From JAISFI01 sp031552335 (lineage in GTDB: Bacteria > Bacteroidota > Bacteroidia > Bacteroidales > Azobacteroidaceae), in NCBI GenBank assembly GCA_031552335.1, contig JAVBMQ010000061.1:1-27276 (forward strand): 27,276 nt of DNA, given 5' to 3'. Shown one piece after another: positions 15,539 to 23,508 of the stretch. How positions within the stretch are numbered: position 1 is the stretch's first letter; every line of letters begins with the position of its first letter. Below the pieces are notes generated by a model that searched no databases, had not been told where the DNA came from, and saw nothing but the letters and a program-made list of their open reading frames with translations. The translations under genes and the position numbers were made by a program.

Positions 15539-17503
15539 TTATTTTTTCACCTCATAACTTGCTCCCAATTCACATTCAAATCCTGCATCAAAATATACAT
15601 TCTCTGCTGCATCAAAGATTATTTTAGCATTATTTTTTATCACAACATTACCTTGTGGGAGTAAAGTTGTTACATTTTTTCCGATATAAATATTTTTTCC
15701 CATGTAATATCTATCAGTAGAAATTGTTTCATTTTGAATATACAAATCACTCCGGTAATCTTTTATTCTTCCATTTCCGGTAATGTTATAAGAAGAGGGC
15801 GTACTTGTACAAGAACCAGAAGATAATATCGAAGTATTTACTCCTGTTCTTGATCCTGGTCTCATATATATAAAACTATTTATATCATTCAATTTTATTG
15901 AGCTGCCTGGTTCTATACATAGATAACCTCCGGATTGAATTTCTATATATCCATTGCCATTGATATCAATGGAAGAGCCTGATACTATTTTAAGGGATCC
16001 TCCGTTTCTTACAATGATCTTGTTGTTATCTTGTAATTTTATGGTTCCTTCGATTACTAAAGCCGTTCCACTATTAACATTGATGTTTCCATTGTATGGA
16101 AATTCAAAGGTACTGGCTAATGTTAGTATTCCTCCGGAAGTAATATTTATACTCCGGTATAACTTTAAGTTAAAGTCCCATACTTGATTATTGTTTATAA
16201 CTAATGGAGTAGATGAATATGTTTCTTTTTTTACATACTTTCGGGGAGAATATAAAGCCAAGGTTCTATGCATTTGCCCAACTTGCATAGGAGAAAAATA
16301 GGTTTGCCTGTATGTTCCCCCCATTACATTATTGGTAATTTTTTCTGCATTTGGACTTGTATTGTCAAAAGGATCACTCCAACTGACAATGTGTGGACAT
16401 GTGGATTCTAAACATGATCCAAATATATCAGAAAGGTAATTACTATTATCACAATTTTTTACACATCCTTGTCCACAGGTTCCAGAGCAACAGATTGCAG
16501 ATATGCCTCCTCCACAATAAGTATGTGCTAATCCCAGACAATGCCCCAGTTCGTGAGGTAGAGTTAGACTAGTAGTCCACTCATTTGTATCATGAGTATG
16601 GCACATCACAACATGACTAATAGTTTGTAAATAATATTCAGATATCGGGTTAGCATATCCTGTAGCACCACCAGAAAGTCTTGTTACAATTGCTGAGGCA
16701 CCACTTCCTCCTCCTCCACTGATGACAATTTGAGGAGGATCATATCCAGAATATTCCCCCCTTTTAACTAATTGTATTTCAGCAATTTTTCCATTTTTTA
16801 TAATTGCATTTGCTGTTGCATTTGAATATAAAGTAGTATTTCCTGAATTTTTAAATGTGATTGTTGGAGGTGATGTGTAGCCAGATCCTCCATTTGTTAT
16901 AACTATATTTTCTTGTAAAAGATAACCCGAATAATGCCCGCCTGTAAAATACACATTTAACTTATTGTTTCTTTCAGGATAGTTAGTTTGTATATAATTG
17001 TATAAATTAACATTATCCCATTCTTTGTTTATAGATGTGTTTTTGTAAAAGTAGATTCGCTCATTGTTATCTCCCAAAGTGAATCTGATTCTTGTATCAT
17101 GAGCAGGTAATTCAACCACACCAGATACTGGATCTGAGGGACCGTCCGGATGTCCTGAATATATTTCATTAAGAAAATTGAATACATATAATAATCGATT
17201 TCTGCCTTCAGGCATATCTGTGTATATATTATTTCCTCCATTGTTATCCAAAAAAACATGAAATGAAATTTCAATATTTGTTATTGGAGGATTTTTCAAT
17301 GGAACAGATGGAGTTAGATAAGGTATCCAATTATTAAGGTTATTATAAAAATCATAAGCAGATCCTGTCCTGGCAGATCTTGTTTGTACTTCCTCCTCAT
17401 ATGGAGGATATATGTCATTGATATACATGTCACTTTCGTTTGTGTTTTGAGCAATCGCAACATTTGTAATAAAAGTTGACAATAAAAAAATAACTATTTT
17501 CAT
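15539..17503 (-). CDS. secreted metzincin-like metalloprotease (M43-like) with beta-helix C-terminus
   Basis: A 654-aa exported protein. The signal peptide is about residues 1-19 (MKIVIFLLSTFITNVAIAQ). The catalytic motif HELGHCLGLAH spans 317-327 (zinc ligands H317, H321, H327; catalytic E318), and the likely Met-turn is NNVMGG with M394. Cysteines cluster after it (CCSGTCGQGC, CDNS), suggesting disulfides. The arrangement resembles the M43 cytophagalysin/pappalysin group. Residues about 199-285 are glycine-rich (TNGGSGYTSPPTITF, ISGGGGSGASAIV) and look like two copies of a beta-module inserted before the zinc site. From about 430 to 580 short beta repeats suggest a beta-helix (GSLKIVSGSSIDINGNGYIE). 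The last 45 residues resemble a C-terminal module seen again as a remnant at 14450-14581. Flanked by paralogous T9SS proteins A1 and A2 with 11-nt gaps on both sides. Substrate unknown. Confidence 0.85.
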   Translation of the reverse strand: MKIVIFLLSTFITNVAIAQNTNESDMYINDIYPPYEEEVQTRSARTGSAYDFYNNLNNWIPYLTPSVPLKNPPITNIEISFHVFLDNNGGNNIYTDMPEGRNRLLYVFNFLNEIYSGHPDGPSDPVSGVVELPAHDTRIRFTLGDNNERIYFYKNTSINKEWDNVNLYNYIQTNYPERNNKLNVYFTGGHYSGYLLQENIVITNGGSGYTSPPTITFKNSGNTTLYSNATANAIIKNGKIAEIQLVKRGEYSGYDPPQIVISGGGGSGASAIVTRLSGGATGYANPISEYYLQTISHVVMCHTHDTNEWTTSLTLPHELGHCLGLAHTYCGGGISAICCSGTCGQGCVKNCDNSNYLSDIFGSCLESTCPHIVSWSDPFDNTSPNAEKITNNVMGGTYRQTYFSPMQVGQMHRTLALYSPRKYVKKETYSSTPLVINNNQVWDFNLKLYRSINITSGGILTLASTFEFPYNGNINVNSGTALVIEGTIKLQDNNKIIVRNGGSLKIVSGSSIDINGNGYIEIQSGGYLCIEPGSSIKLNDINSFIYMRPGSRTGVNTSILSSGSCTSTPSSYNITGNGRIKDYRSDLYIQNETISTDRYYMGKNIYIGKNVTTLLPQGNVVIKNNAKIIFDAAENVYFDAGFECELGASYEVKK

Positions 17504-17514
17504 GGCATAACATA

Positions 17515-18411
17515 TTAAATTTTAATGAACTTACCCGAATAAATGGGCTTATTACCACTATAAAGAATAATGTAATAAATATCATTATTTAGAGAAGATA
17601 CTTGAATATCATAAGTAGATAAGACTCCGGAAAGGACATTTATTCCCTGATTATTAAATATTTTGTAAGAATAAAAACAATGATAGCTTTCAATATGAAG
17701 ATAGTCTTTTACAAAAGTAGGGAATACACTAATGTTAGAATATTGGTTATCGACAATACTTGCACCTCTTGGAAAAAGAAAACATGTATTAATGGACGGA
17801 GCTTGATAAATAAGAATGTCGTTCACATGAAAACATAATAATAAAGGGGGTTCTTCAATATCCATTATTACTTCTGGAGCAGGAAAAAATAATCCACGTG
17901 TGCTTCCAATACCTTCTATCCATGATTCTTCAAAAGATTCATATTCACATGACATGACAATTCTTTTTCTATACTGATCATTAATCAATACAGAATCAAC
18001 AGTTTCAACAAATGCATACCTTTCCACAGAAGGCATATAAGAAGAATGTCTAAATAAAAATGAGGAAACTTTCACTTCTTCTCCTGCCTGAACGGAAAAA
18101 TCAGCAAGTAGTCTTTCTACTCCATCATCTACCTGTATACAATAAATCTTTTCAGCTAAAGTATCTTCCCTGACTGCAGCATAGTAAGACGGTTCTTCGA
18201 ATTCAGTCTCAGAATCACCATATTGTTCATACACCTTTGTATATCTGATATCGTTAATGATAGTATCTCCATCAAAAGAAAATCTTTTGTTGTGCACAGA
18301 CATGTATGCATTTGATCTAGGGAGAAAATGTTTTAATTCTGCATGGATATTAATAATACAGACGATACTCAATATTAATAATACGTTTATTTTTATCTTT
18401 TTCATATCCAA
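17515..18411 (-). CDS. secreted T9SS cargo protein A1, paralogue of A2
   Basis: A 298-aa exported protein. The signal peptide is about residues 1-24 (KKIKINVLLILSIVCIINIH); translation may start at ATG 18411 or two codons later. It shares its whole architecture with A2, including RFSFDGDTIINDIRYTKVY, YYAAVREDTLAEKIYCIQVD, ADFSVQAGEEV, ETVDSVLINDQYRKRIV and ESWIEGIGSTRGLFF. The C-terminus is a T9SS type A sorting domain (ISVFPTFVKDYLHIE, YSYKIFNNQGINVLSG, IYYIILYSGNKPIYSGKFIK). It begins only 2 nt after the stop of the frameshifted tail-fibre-like gene, so translation is probably coupled to that gene. The family is not one I can name. Confidence 0.82.
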   Translation of the reverse strand: MDMKKIKINVLLILSIVCIINIHAELKHFLPRSNAYMSVHNKRFSFDGDTIINDIRYTKVYEQYGDSETEFEEPSYYAAVREDTLAEKIYCIQVDDGVERLLADFSVQAGEEVKVSSFLFRHSSYMPSVERYAFVETVDSVLINDQYRKRIVMSCEYESFEESWIEGIGSTRGLFFPAPEVIMDIEEPPLLLCFHVNDILIYQAPSINTCFLFPRGASIVDNQYSNISVFPTFVKDYLHIESYHCFYSYKIFNNQGINVLSGVLSTYDIQVSSLNNDIYYIILYSGNKPIYSGKFIKI

Positions 18412-18413
18412 TT

Positions 18414-19590
18414 TTATTTCGTTAATATCATCCTCTTTGTATCTACTTCTTTTCCATTAATAATGAGAGAATAAATATACATCCCTGCATGCAATGCTGT
18501 CCCTCTAATCCGAATACTCTTTTGTCCCATAGCACTTTCCTTTCTCAGGAGATTACCCTGCATATTAAAAATATAAATATATGCCTGTTGAGTTTCTTCC
18601 GGAAGAAAATAACGGATTTCGGTTTCGTCTGTAAAAGGATTTGGAATATTTTGATATAAAAATGCATTTGCTGTTTCTTCAAAAGTTGTTTCTTCAATAT
18701 TTGTAGCGCTTCTCAGTACAGGAATATCAATGGCAATCTTTTCCGGATTGCTTATTTGTGCTTCCAGTTCTTTAATTTTGATACTTTGTGCTTCTATAAT
18801 TTTATTTTGTTTCTCTGCAATTTCGCTTTGTTCTTTGATGGCTTCAACAATAACCGGGATCAGGCCTATATAGTCAACAGAAAGATATCCCTCTTTATCT
18901 TCTTTTACCAACTCAGGAAAGATATTTTTCAAATCTTGTGCGAGAAATCCGATATGTCTTTCTTCGAGAATCTCTGTTGTTGAGTTCTTCTACCTTTTTG
19001 TAGTCTTCTTTAGTTTTCAGAGCATCTTCAGCAATAATATCCTCAGTATTATTGACAAAGGCTTCTTCCCGCAAATTATTTTTCGCTTGCTTAAGAGATC
19101 TAATATCCAGCATGTTATAACTTACTCCCTTCAGTTTGCTTAGTTTAGACAGTGGACTTTCTATGTTTTGGACATTTGTCTTAAACCTTTCATCGGAATA
19201 GGTATAAAAACCAGTCGCTTGTAGATTTACATCGAAGTAAAAAGTACCTTCCCCGGGATAATCAGCAAAAATACCCCGATGACTTTGAAAAATGAATCCA
19301 TCATTCCCATAAAAATGGAATTTATCCTGATTTAAGTATCTTTTGATGAAAACATATGGATGACCATGGTCAGTACTGAAATTTCCAAATGAGATGGAAG
19401 GGCTGGCGGTACTGGCATAATTAGTGCCATATAATTGCAGAGTTCCATAATTACTATTGTTGTATGGATTAATGCCGGTGTAAGGACATGGACCAATCAT
19501 GGTTTTTCCATTGGAATCTACCTTTATCTGTGCATTTGAAAAAGAAACAATACCCCAAAGAAGAAAGATGATAATTTTAATTGTTTTCAT
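18414..19590 (-). pseudogene. tail-fibre-like secreted protein with T9SS domain, frameshifted
   Basis: Two frames together make one protein. The first (19590 down to the stop at 18913) has a signal peptide (MKTIKIIIFLLWGIVSFSNA) and then glycine/asparagine-rich sequence. The start of an intramolecular-chaperone (S74-like) domain follows, YSDERFKTNVQNIESPLSKL, then LKGVSYNML. At about 18960-18991 the sense passes to the frame one base further on, which continues EERHIGFLAQDLKNIFPELV, then GYLSVDYIGLIPVIVEAIKE. A coiled coil and a T9SS type A sorting domain complete it (QNIPNPFTDETEIRYFLP, then GMYIYSLIINGKEVDTKRMI). The second frame has a TAG at 18992-18990, which bounds the indel upstream. 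One extra base within AACAACAGAG would explain it. ATG 19590 is chosen because the predicted transcript starts near 19660. It may be a real inactivation, an assembly error, or less likely a recoding site. Confidence 0.82.
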
Positions 19591-19665
19591 GATGTCGGAT
19601 TTTAAATTAGATTTTTGATTACTGAAAAGTTGTAAACACTTACTAAGTTTATTGAAAAATCCTTT

Positions 19666-19697
19666 CAAAGATATGTGTATAAATTGCTAATTGCAAG
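19666..19697 (-). promoter_or_regulatory. promoter of the T9SS cargo cluster
   Basis: Minus-strand TATCTTTG at 19673-19666 is a full match to TAnnTTTG. CTTG at 19697-19694 is a -33 box with 20-nt spacing. It gives a leader of about 70 nt before ATG 19590. The shared upstream element lies directly behind it. Confidence 0.75.
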
Positions 19698-19703
19698 AAA
19701 AAT

Positions 19704-19795
19704 TCAAAAAAAATTTTGTTACATAGAGATTTTTAATTTATTAATAATCAGGCTATTATCTAGTGTTAAAATTTATAAACTGTTACATGTTAAAA
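19704..19795 (-). promoter_or_regulatory. shared upstream promoter element, copy 2
   Basis: Homologous to 4249-4338. The distal 31-bp block 19765-19795 matches 4308-4338 at 29 of 31 positions. The proximal AAAATTTTGTTACA run ends at 19723, and a central TTTTTAAT and ATCAG are also shared (28 of 47 positions between the blocks). Spacing from the -7 box to the 31-bp block is 91 nt, the same as in copy 1. A further TGTTACA lies at 19825-19831. Confidence 0.7.
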
Positions 19796-19977
19796 AAAGA
19801 GTGATTTTTTAACATTTTTATGGATGTTACAATGGAGAATTTTCTGATTATTATTGTTCAGGAAATGGTTTCAGTAATGATATTTTTTTTACTTGTATTT
19901 CAGATATTATGGAAAGGTGAGAACAAAAAATATTTTGGTTTGGATATTTTTTGAGGTGGAATTTTTTTAATTGATAT
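19796..19977. other. AT-rich intergenic stretch with a weak terminator-like stem
   Basis: No reading frame of interest is seen here. AAAAAATAT (19925-19933) can pair with ATATTTTTT (19944-19952) around a 10-nt loop, just past the glycosyltransferase stop. The stem is A/T only, so it is at best a weak terminator. Confidence 0.4.
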
Positions 19978-21105
19978 TCAGATTACTAATAAATCAATGA
20001 TCTTCTGTGCATTTTTCCTGTTATCCAACAAATTACTCAATATTGCTTTCCGTTTTTCTATTTCCCCTTCCGGGAAATCCTGACGGATGTAATACTGTAT
20101 CTTTTCCAACAAACCCTCTGCATCATCAGGAACTACAATACAAGCATCTTCCAGACCCGATCCAATCAGCATGTTAGCATTGGCTAAACAAAAATGGCAA
20201 TTATGGACAGCATTCAGTAATTTGAGCTTGAGGCCGACTCCCTGCGAAGTATATAAAATATTGATCAGGGCTTCCCGGAGGTGCTTATTCATTTCTTCAT
20301 GGGAAAGATTGGCTTTCACCTCTACATTAGGGATTTTTTCTGCGGCCTTATATACAGAAGGATCGGGATTTAATCCGGCAATTATCCAGGGAATGGAAGG
20401 ATCTTTCTGTACCACATCTTTCATCAAAAAAATAGCATTGTTAATATTTTCAGGAGTACTTAAATCTCCATGATACAATACATATGGCTTGTATTCTTTG
20501 GTAATGGTTACGGTTTCATTGGGATGGGAAGATTGCACCAACACAATTTTATCTCCATACTGTTTCCGGAGATAATCATACTCCGTAGTAGAAACCGACA
20601 GGATATAATCAGCATGATGCAACTGTTTTTCGTACTTTTCCAAACGAAATGCTTCAAACTTGAAATAAGCCTTCAGAAGAGACTTGTGGGTATTTTGCGC
20701 CAATCCCCGGTAATAATTATGCTCCACATTATGCATGCGCACCAACTTAATCCGGTTTTTCAGTCGTTCATCTCCCAGATAATAACAGGTATGTAAACCT
20801 TCAAAAAGGATGGGATAATCGTTTTTCAGTAAATTATTTATCAGGTCATCGTTTTTACGGCTATAGACAATGTACGGCAAATGGGAAAATTGTGTCAGAC
20901 AACCGGTATTTCGTTTGTAGTAGTGTACTTCCCGGCAATATTTATTCAGTTCCTCCGTATGTTCCCGTCCGTATTCAAAAGCATGAAGGATAATGTCAAT
21001 ACCCAAATCAGACAAGGTTTTCAGCCGGTAAAAGATATCAATGATTCCGCCATAATTGGCTGGATAAGGGATATTCAGGGAAACGATATTCAATGTTTTT
21101 TTCAT
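19978..21105 (-). CDS. glycosyltransferase (GT-B, GT1/GT4-like)
   Basis: A 375-aa cytoplasmic protein. The N-terminal Rossmann half starts LNIVSLNIPYPANYGGIIDI, with a glycine-rich acceptor loop, and contains VRMHNVEHNYYRGLAQ. The C-terminal half has YVLYHGDLSTPENINNAIFL, PWIIAGLNP and IPNVEVKANLSHEEMNKHLR, the usual sugar-nucleotide-binding layout. The typical EX7E region is weaker (GVGLKLKLLNAVHNCHFCLA), with lysine and no clear glutamate pair, so the donor site may be divergent. The ATG directly follows the TAA of the upstream glycosyltransferase with no gap, so the two are co-translated and probably work on the same glycan. Acceptor and sugar are unknown. Confidence 0.85.
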   Translation of the reverse strand: MKKTLNIVSLNIPYPANYGGIIDIFYRLKTLSDLGIDIILHAFEYGREHTEELNKYCREVHYYKRNTGCLTQFSHLPYIVYSRKNDDLINNLLKNDYPILFEGLHTCYYLGDERLKNRIKLVRMHNVEHNYYRGLAQNTHKSLLKAYFKFEAFRLEKYEKQLHHADYILSVSTTEYDYLRKQYGDKIVLVQSSHPNETVTITKEYKPYVLYHGDLSTPENINNAIFLMKDVVQKDPSIPWIIAGLNPDPSVYKAAEKIPNVEVKANLSHEEMNKHLREALINILYTSQGVGLKLKLLNAVHNCHFCLANANMLIGSGLEDACIVVPDDAEGLLEKIQYYIRQDFPEGEIEKRKAILSNLLDNRKNAQKIIDLLVI

Positions 21106-22191
21106 TTATGCCTGTGCGATGATGTCAAGTAATTTACGGGATTCATTTTCCCAGTTCAACTCCTGCCGGGCCCTTTCGAAACCAGCAATGTCTTTTGGTG
21201 TTTCTATCATCTCCCGGATTACCTGGGCTAAATATTCCGGTTCATAATGATCGATTAAAACCCCAATATCATATCCGGCAACAATATTCCGGATTTCAGG
21301 AAAATCGGTGGCTAATATGGGAATTCCTGCTTTCATAAAGTCAAAGATACGATTCGGAAGTGAATAATAATAATTCAGTCCACGATTTTCAAGCAAGCTC
21401 ATGCCTATATCAGCCGAAAGGGTATATCCATAAAGGTCTTCCAAGGGTATTTTACCTAAAAATTTTACCCGGTCGGTAATATTCATCCGGCGGGCTTTTT
21501 CCTGCATTTCATCCATGACATCACCATCTCCTGCAATAAAGAAGATACAATCATCGAGCAAAGGCATAGCATCCATGATCCATTCGATACCCCGGCCGAT
21601 ATTGACGGCTCCCTGGTAAAGTAAGACATATTTGCCGTTTGCCGGTAGTTCTCTCTTTTCAGAAGACATTTGTTGTGCAAATGGGATATTCCTGACTACC
21701 TGCATGTTTATTCCATATCGCTCATTGTAGATTTCTGCAATAGAATCACATACTGTATAACAATGTTTTAATTGGGGGAACAGATAATCTTCTACTTTTT
21801 TCCAGATCGCTTTTATCCGAGGACGGTCTACCAACTCGGGCACCTCCGGAAACATCTCATGGGCGTCAAAAACCAGTGATTTTCTTCGGAGAAAAGCCAC
21901 CAGATAATTGGCCGGAAGCGTATCCGTATCATTGGAAAGAAAAATATCGGTACGGGAAAAAAGCAGGAAGAAAAACAGGCGGATATTGTATTCTGCATAA
22001 AACCATCCCTTTTTATTAAATACCAAGGACATCCGGAATGTTTTATATGGACGGTCAACAGGTTTGCTTGTCCGTAATTTTCGTCCGACAAGTAAAACCT
22101 CATAACCCGACTCATGCAAAGTAGTGCAAACTTTATGCACCCGGTGATCGGTTACCAGATCGTTTATTACAGATACAACTATTCTTTTCAT
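21106..22191 (-). CDS. glycosyltransferase family 4-like protein
   Basis: A 361-aa GT-B fold glycosyltransferase. The N-terminal domain starts KRIVVSVINDLVTDHRVHKV and contains the FDAHEMFPEVPEL segment typical of GT4 enzymes. The C-terminal domain has KYVLLYQGAVNIGRGIEWIM, FFIAGDGDVMDEM, VKFLGKIPLEDLYGY and NYYYSLPNRIFDFMKAGIPI, where the donor-binding region lies. No signal peptide or membrane helix is seen, so it should act at the cytoplasmic face on a lipid-linked or nucleotide-activated acceptor. It is the first gene of a two-gene minus-strand operon with the glycosyltransferase that follows without a gap. No polymerase or flippase genes are nearby, so this is not a full polysaccharide locus. 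Confidence 0.92.
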   Translation of the reverse strand: MKRIVVSVINDLVTDHRVHKVCTTLHESGYEVLLVGRKLRTSKPVDRPYKTFRMSLVFNKKGWFYAEYNIRLFFFLLFSRTDIFLSNDTDTLPANYLVAFLRRKSLVFDAHEMFPEVPELVDRPRIKAIWKKVEDYLFPQLKHCYTVCDSIAEIYNERYGINMQVVRNIPFAQQMSSEKRELPANGKYVLLYQGAVNIGRGIEWIMDAMPLLDDCIFFIAGDGDVMDEMQEKARRMNITDRVKFLGKIPLEDLYGYTLSADIGMSLLENRGLNYYYSLPNRIFDFMKAGIPILATDFPEIRNIVAGYDIGVLIDHYEPEYLAQVIREMIETPKDIAGFERARQELNWENESRKLLDIIAQA

Positions 22192-22236
22192 TGCTTGTTT
22201 TATTAACGGGAATATTGAGGGATTATTTTTTTGAAT

Positions 22237-22267
22237 GATGAATTAAAAATGATGAATTAAGAATTGG
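22237..22267 (+). repeat. AT-rich dispersed intergenic repeat, copy 3
   Basis: GATGAATTAA occurs twice with a 14-nt period (22237-22246 and 22251-22260), followed by GAATTGG. The part 22240-22261 matches 1954-1975 at 19 of 22 positions. It lies in the divergent gap between a glycosyltransferase and the M20 gene. Confidence 0.5.
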
Positions 22268-22282
22268 CTGATGCATAATTCA

Positions 22283-22290
22283 TACATTTG
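22283..22290 (+). promoter_or_regulatory. -7 box of the M20 amidohydrolase promoter
   Basis: TACATTTG fits TAnnTTTG and lies 30 nt before the ATG at 22320. The nearest upstream TTG (22264-22266) is only 16 nt away, short for a -33 box. Confidence 0.5.
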
Positions 22291-22319
22291 CAGGGGAAAT
22301 CAATTATGGAGTTATAAAC

Positions 22320-23498
22320 ATGAAGAATATAATCAAAGAATTATCCGAAAATATTTATACTGAGGTAAAAGCCCATTATGAATATTTGCATGCACATCCG
22401 GAACTCTCTTATCAGGAGGTTAATACTTCGGAATATATTTGCCGGCAGTTACAAAAAATGGGTATTCCATATCAGAGAAATATTGCCGGAACAGGTGTCC
22501 TGGGAATTATCAAGGGAGAAAAATCCGGAGGAAAAGTAATTGCTTTACGAGCGGATATGGATGCGCTACCTATCCGGGAAGAAAATGATATTCCTTTCAA
22601 ATCATGCAATGAAAATGTGATGCATGCCTGCGGACATGATGTACATCTATCTTCTTTGTTGGGGAGTGCACAAATATTACAAACCATCAAACACGAATTA
22701 TCGGGAACCATCTTGTTGATATTTCAGCCCGGGGAAGAAAAAGCGCCCGGAGGAGCCCGGTTGATGCTGGAAGACGGACTTTTTTCAGAATATACACCGG
22801 ATGCAGTTATCGGTCAGCATGTATATGTAGATTACCCCATAGGCGATGTAGGTTTTGAACCTGGAACCATTATGGCTGCAGCCGATGAAGTGCATGTGAA
22901 AATAAAAGGACAGGGAGGACATGGAGCCTTACCACATCTTATCAATGATACAGTGTTAGCAGCATCACAATGTTTAATTTCCCTGCAACAAATTGTAAGT
23001 CGCCGCAGTAACCCGCTTAACCCGGTAGTTCTTTCTTTCGGAAAATTTATTGCAAACGGAGCAACCAATGTTATTCCTGATGAGGTGGTTCTGGCTGGCA
23101 GTCTCCGTACCATGCACGAAGAAGAAAGGATCCGGATGAAACAAATCATCCGCGAAATTATAGAAAAAACAGCTGAGGCTTATGGTTGTACCGCAGAAAT
23201 TGACATGCCCGATGGTTATCCCTGCGTGAATAATGATGAGTATATTACCCGGATGGCCAAACAAGCAGCAATAGATTATCTGGGAGAAAAACATGTCAGG
23301 GGACTTGTGAAAAGGATGACTGCAGAAGATTTCGGATTTTTCTCACAACAATATCCTTCTACTTTTTATCGTGTAGGTATTATTGGGAAACAACATACAA
23401 CAGGTTTGCATACTTCTACATTTCTGGTTGATCCTGAAATGTTTATCACTTCAGTGGGCACAATGGCTTATATAGCTTTTCAATTGACAAATATGTAA
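22320..23498 (+). CDS. M20 family amidohydrolase (N-acyl-amino-acid hydrolase-like)
   Basis: Cytoplasmic metal-dependent hydrolase that removes acyl groups from N-acyl amino acids or similar amides. The 392 aa are standard length. The motifs run in family order: HAHPELSYQE, LRADMDALPI, HACGHDVHLSSLLG (metal-binding cysteine and histidines), IFQPGEEKAPGGARLM with the catalytic glutamate pair, IGQHVY, the dimerisation/lid domain GQGGHGALPH, and the C-terminal TTGLHTSTFLVD histidine. All key residues are present. It is followed after 10 nt by a D-2-hydroxyacid dehydrogenase gene in the same direction, so the pair is probably an operon for amino-acid or 2-oxoacid scavenging. The exact substrate cannot be read from sequence. 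Confidence 0.95.
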   Translation: MKNIIKELSENIYTEVKAHYEYLHAHPELSYQEVNTSEYICRQLQKMGIPYQRNIAGTGVLGIIKGEKSGGKVIALRADMDALPIREENDIPFKSCNENVMHACGHDVHLSSLLGSAQILQTIKHELSGTILLIFQPGEEKAPGGARLMLEDGLFSEYTPDAVIGQHVYVDYPIGDVGFEPGTIMAAADEVHVKIKGQGGHGALPHLINDTVLAASQCLISLQQIVSRRSNPLNPVVLSFGKFIANGATNVIPDEVVLAGSLRTMHEEERIRMKQIIREIIEKTAEAYGCTAEIDMPDGYPCVNNDEYITRMAKQAAIDYLGEKHVRGLVKRMTAEDFGFFSQQYPSTFYRVGIIGKQHTTGLHTSTFLVDPEMFITSVGTMAYIAFQLTNM

Positions 23499-23508
23499 AG
23501 GTAAAAAG

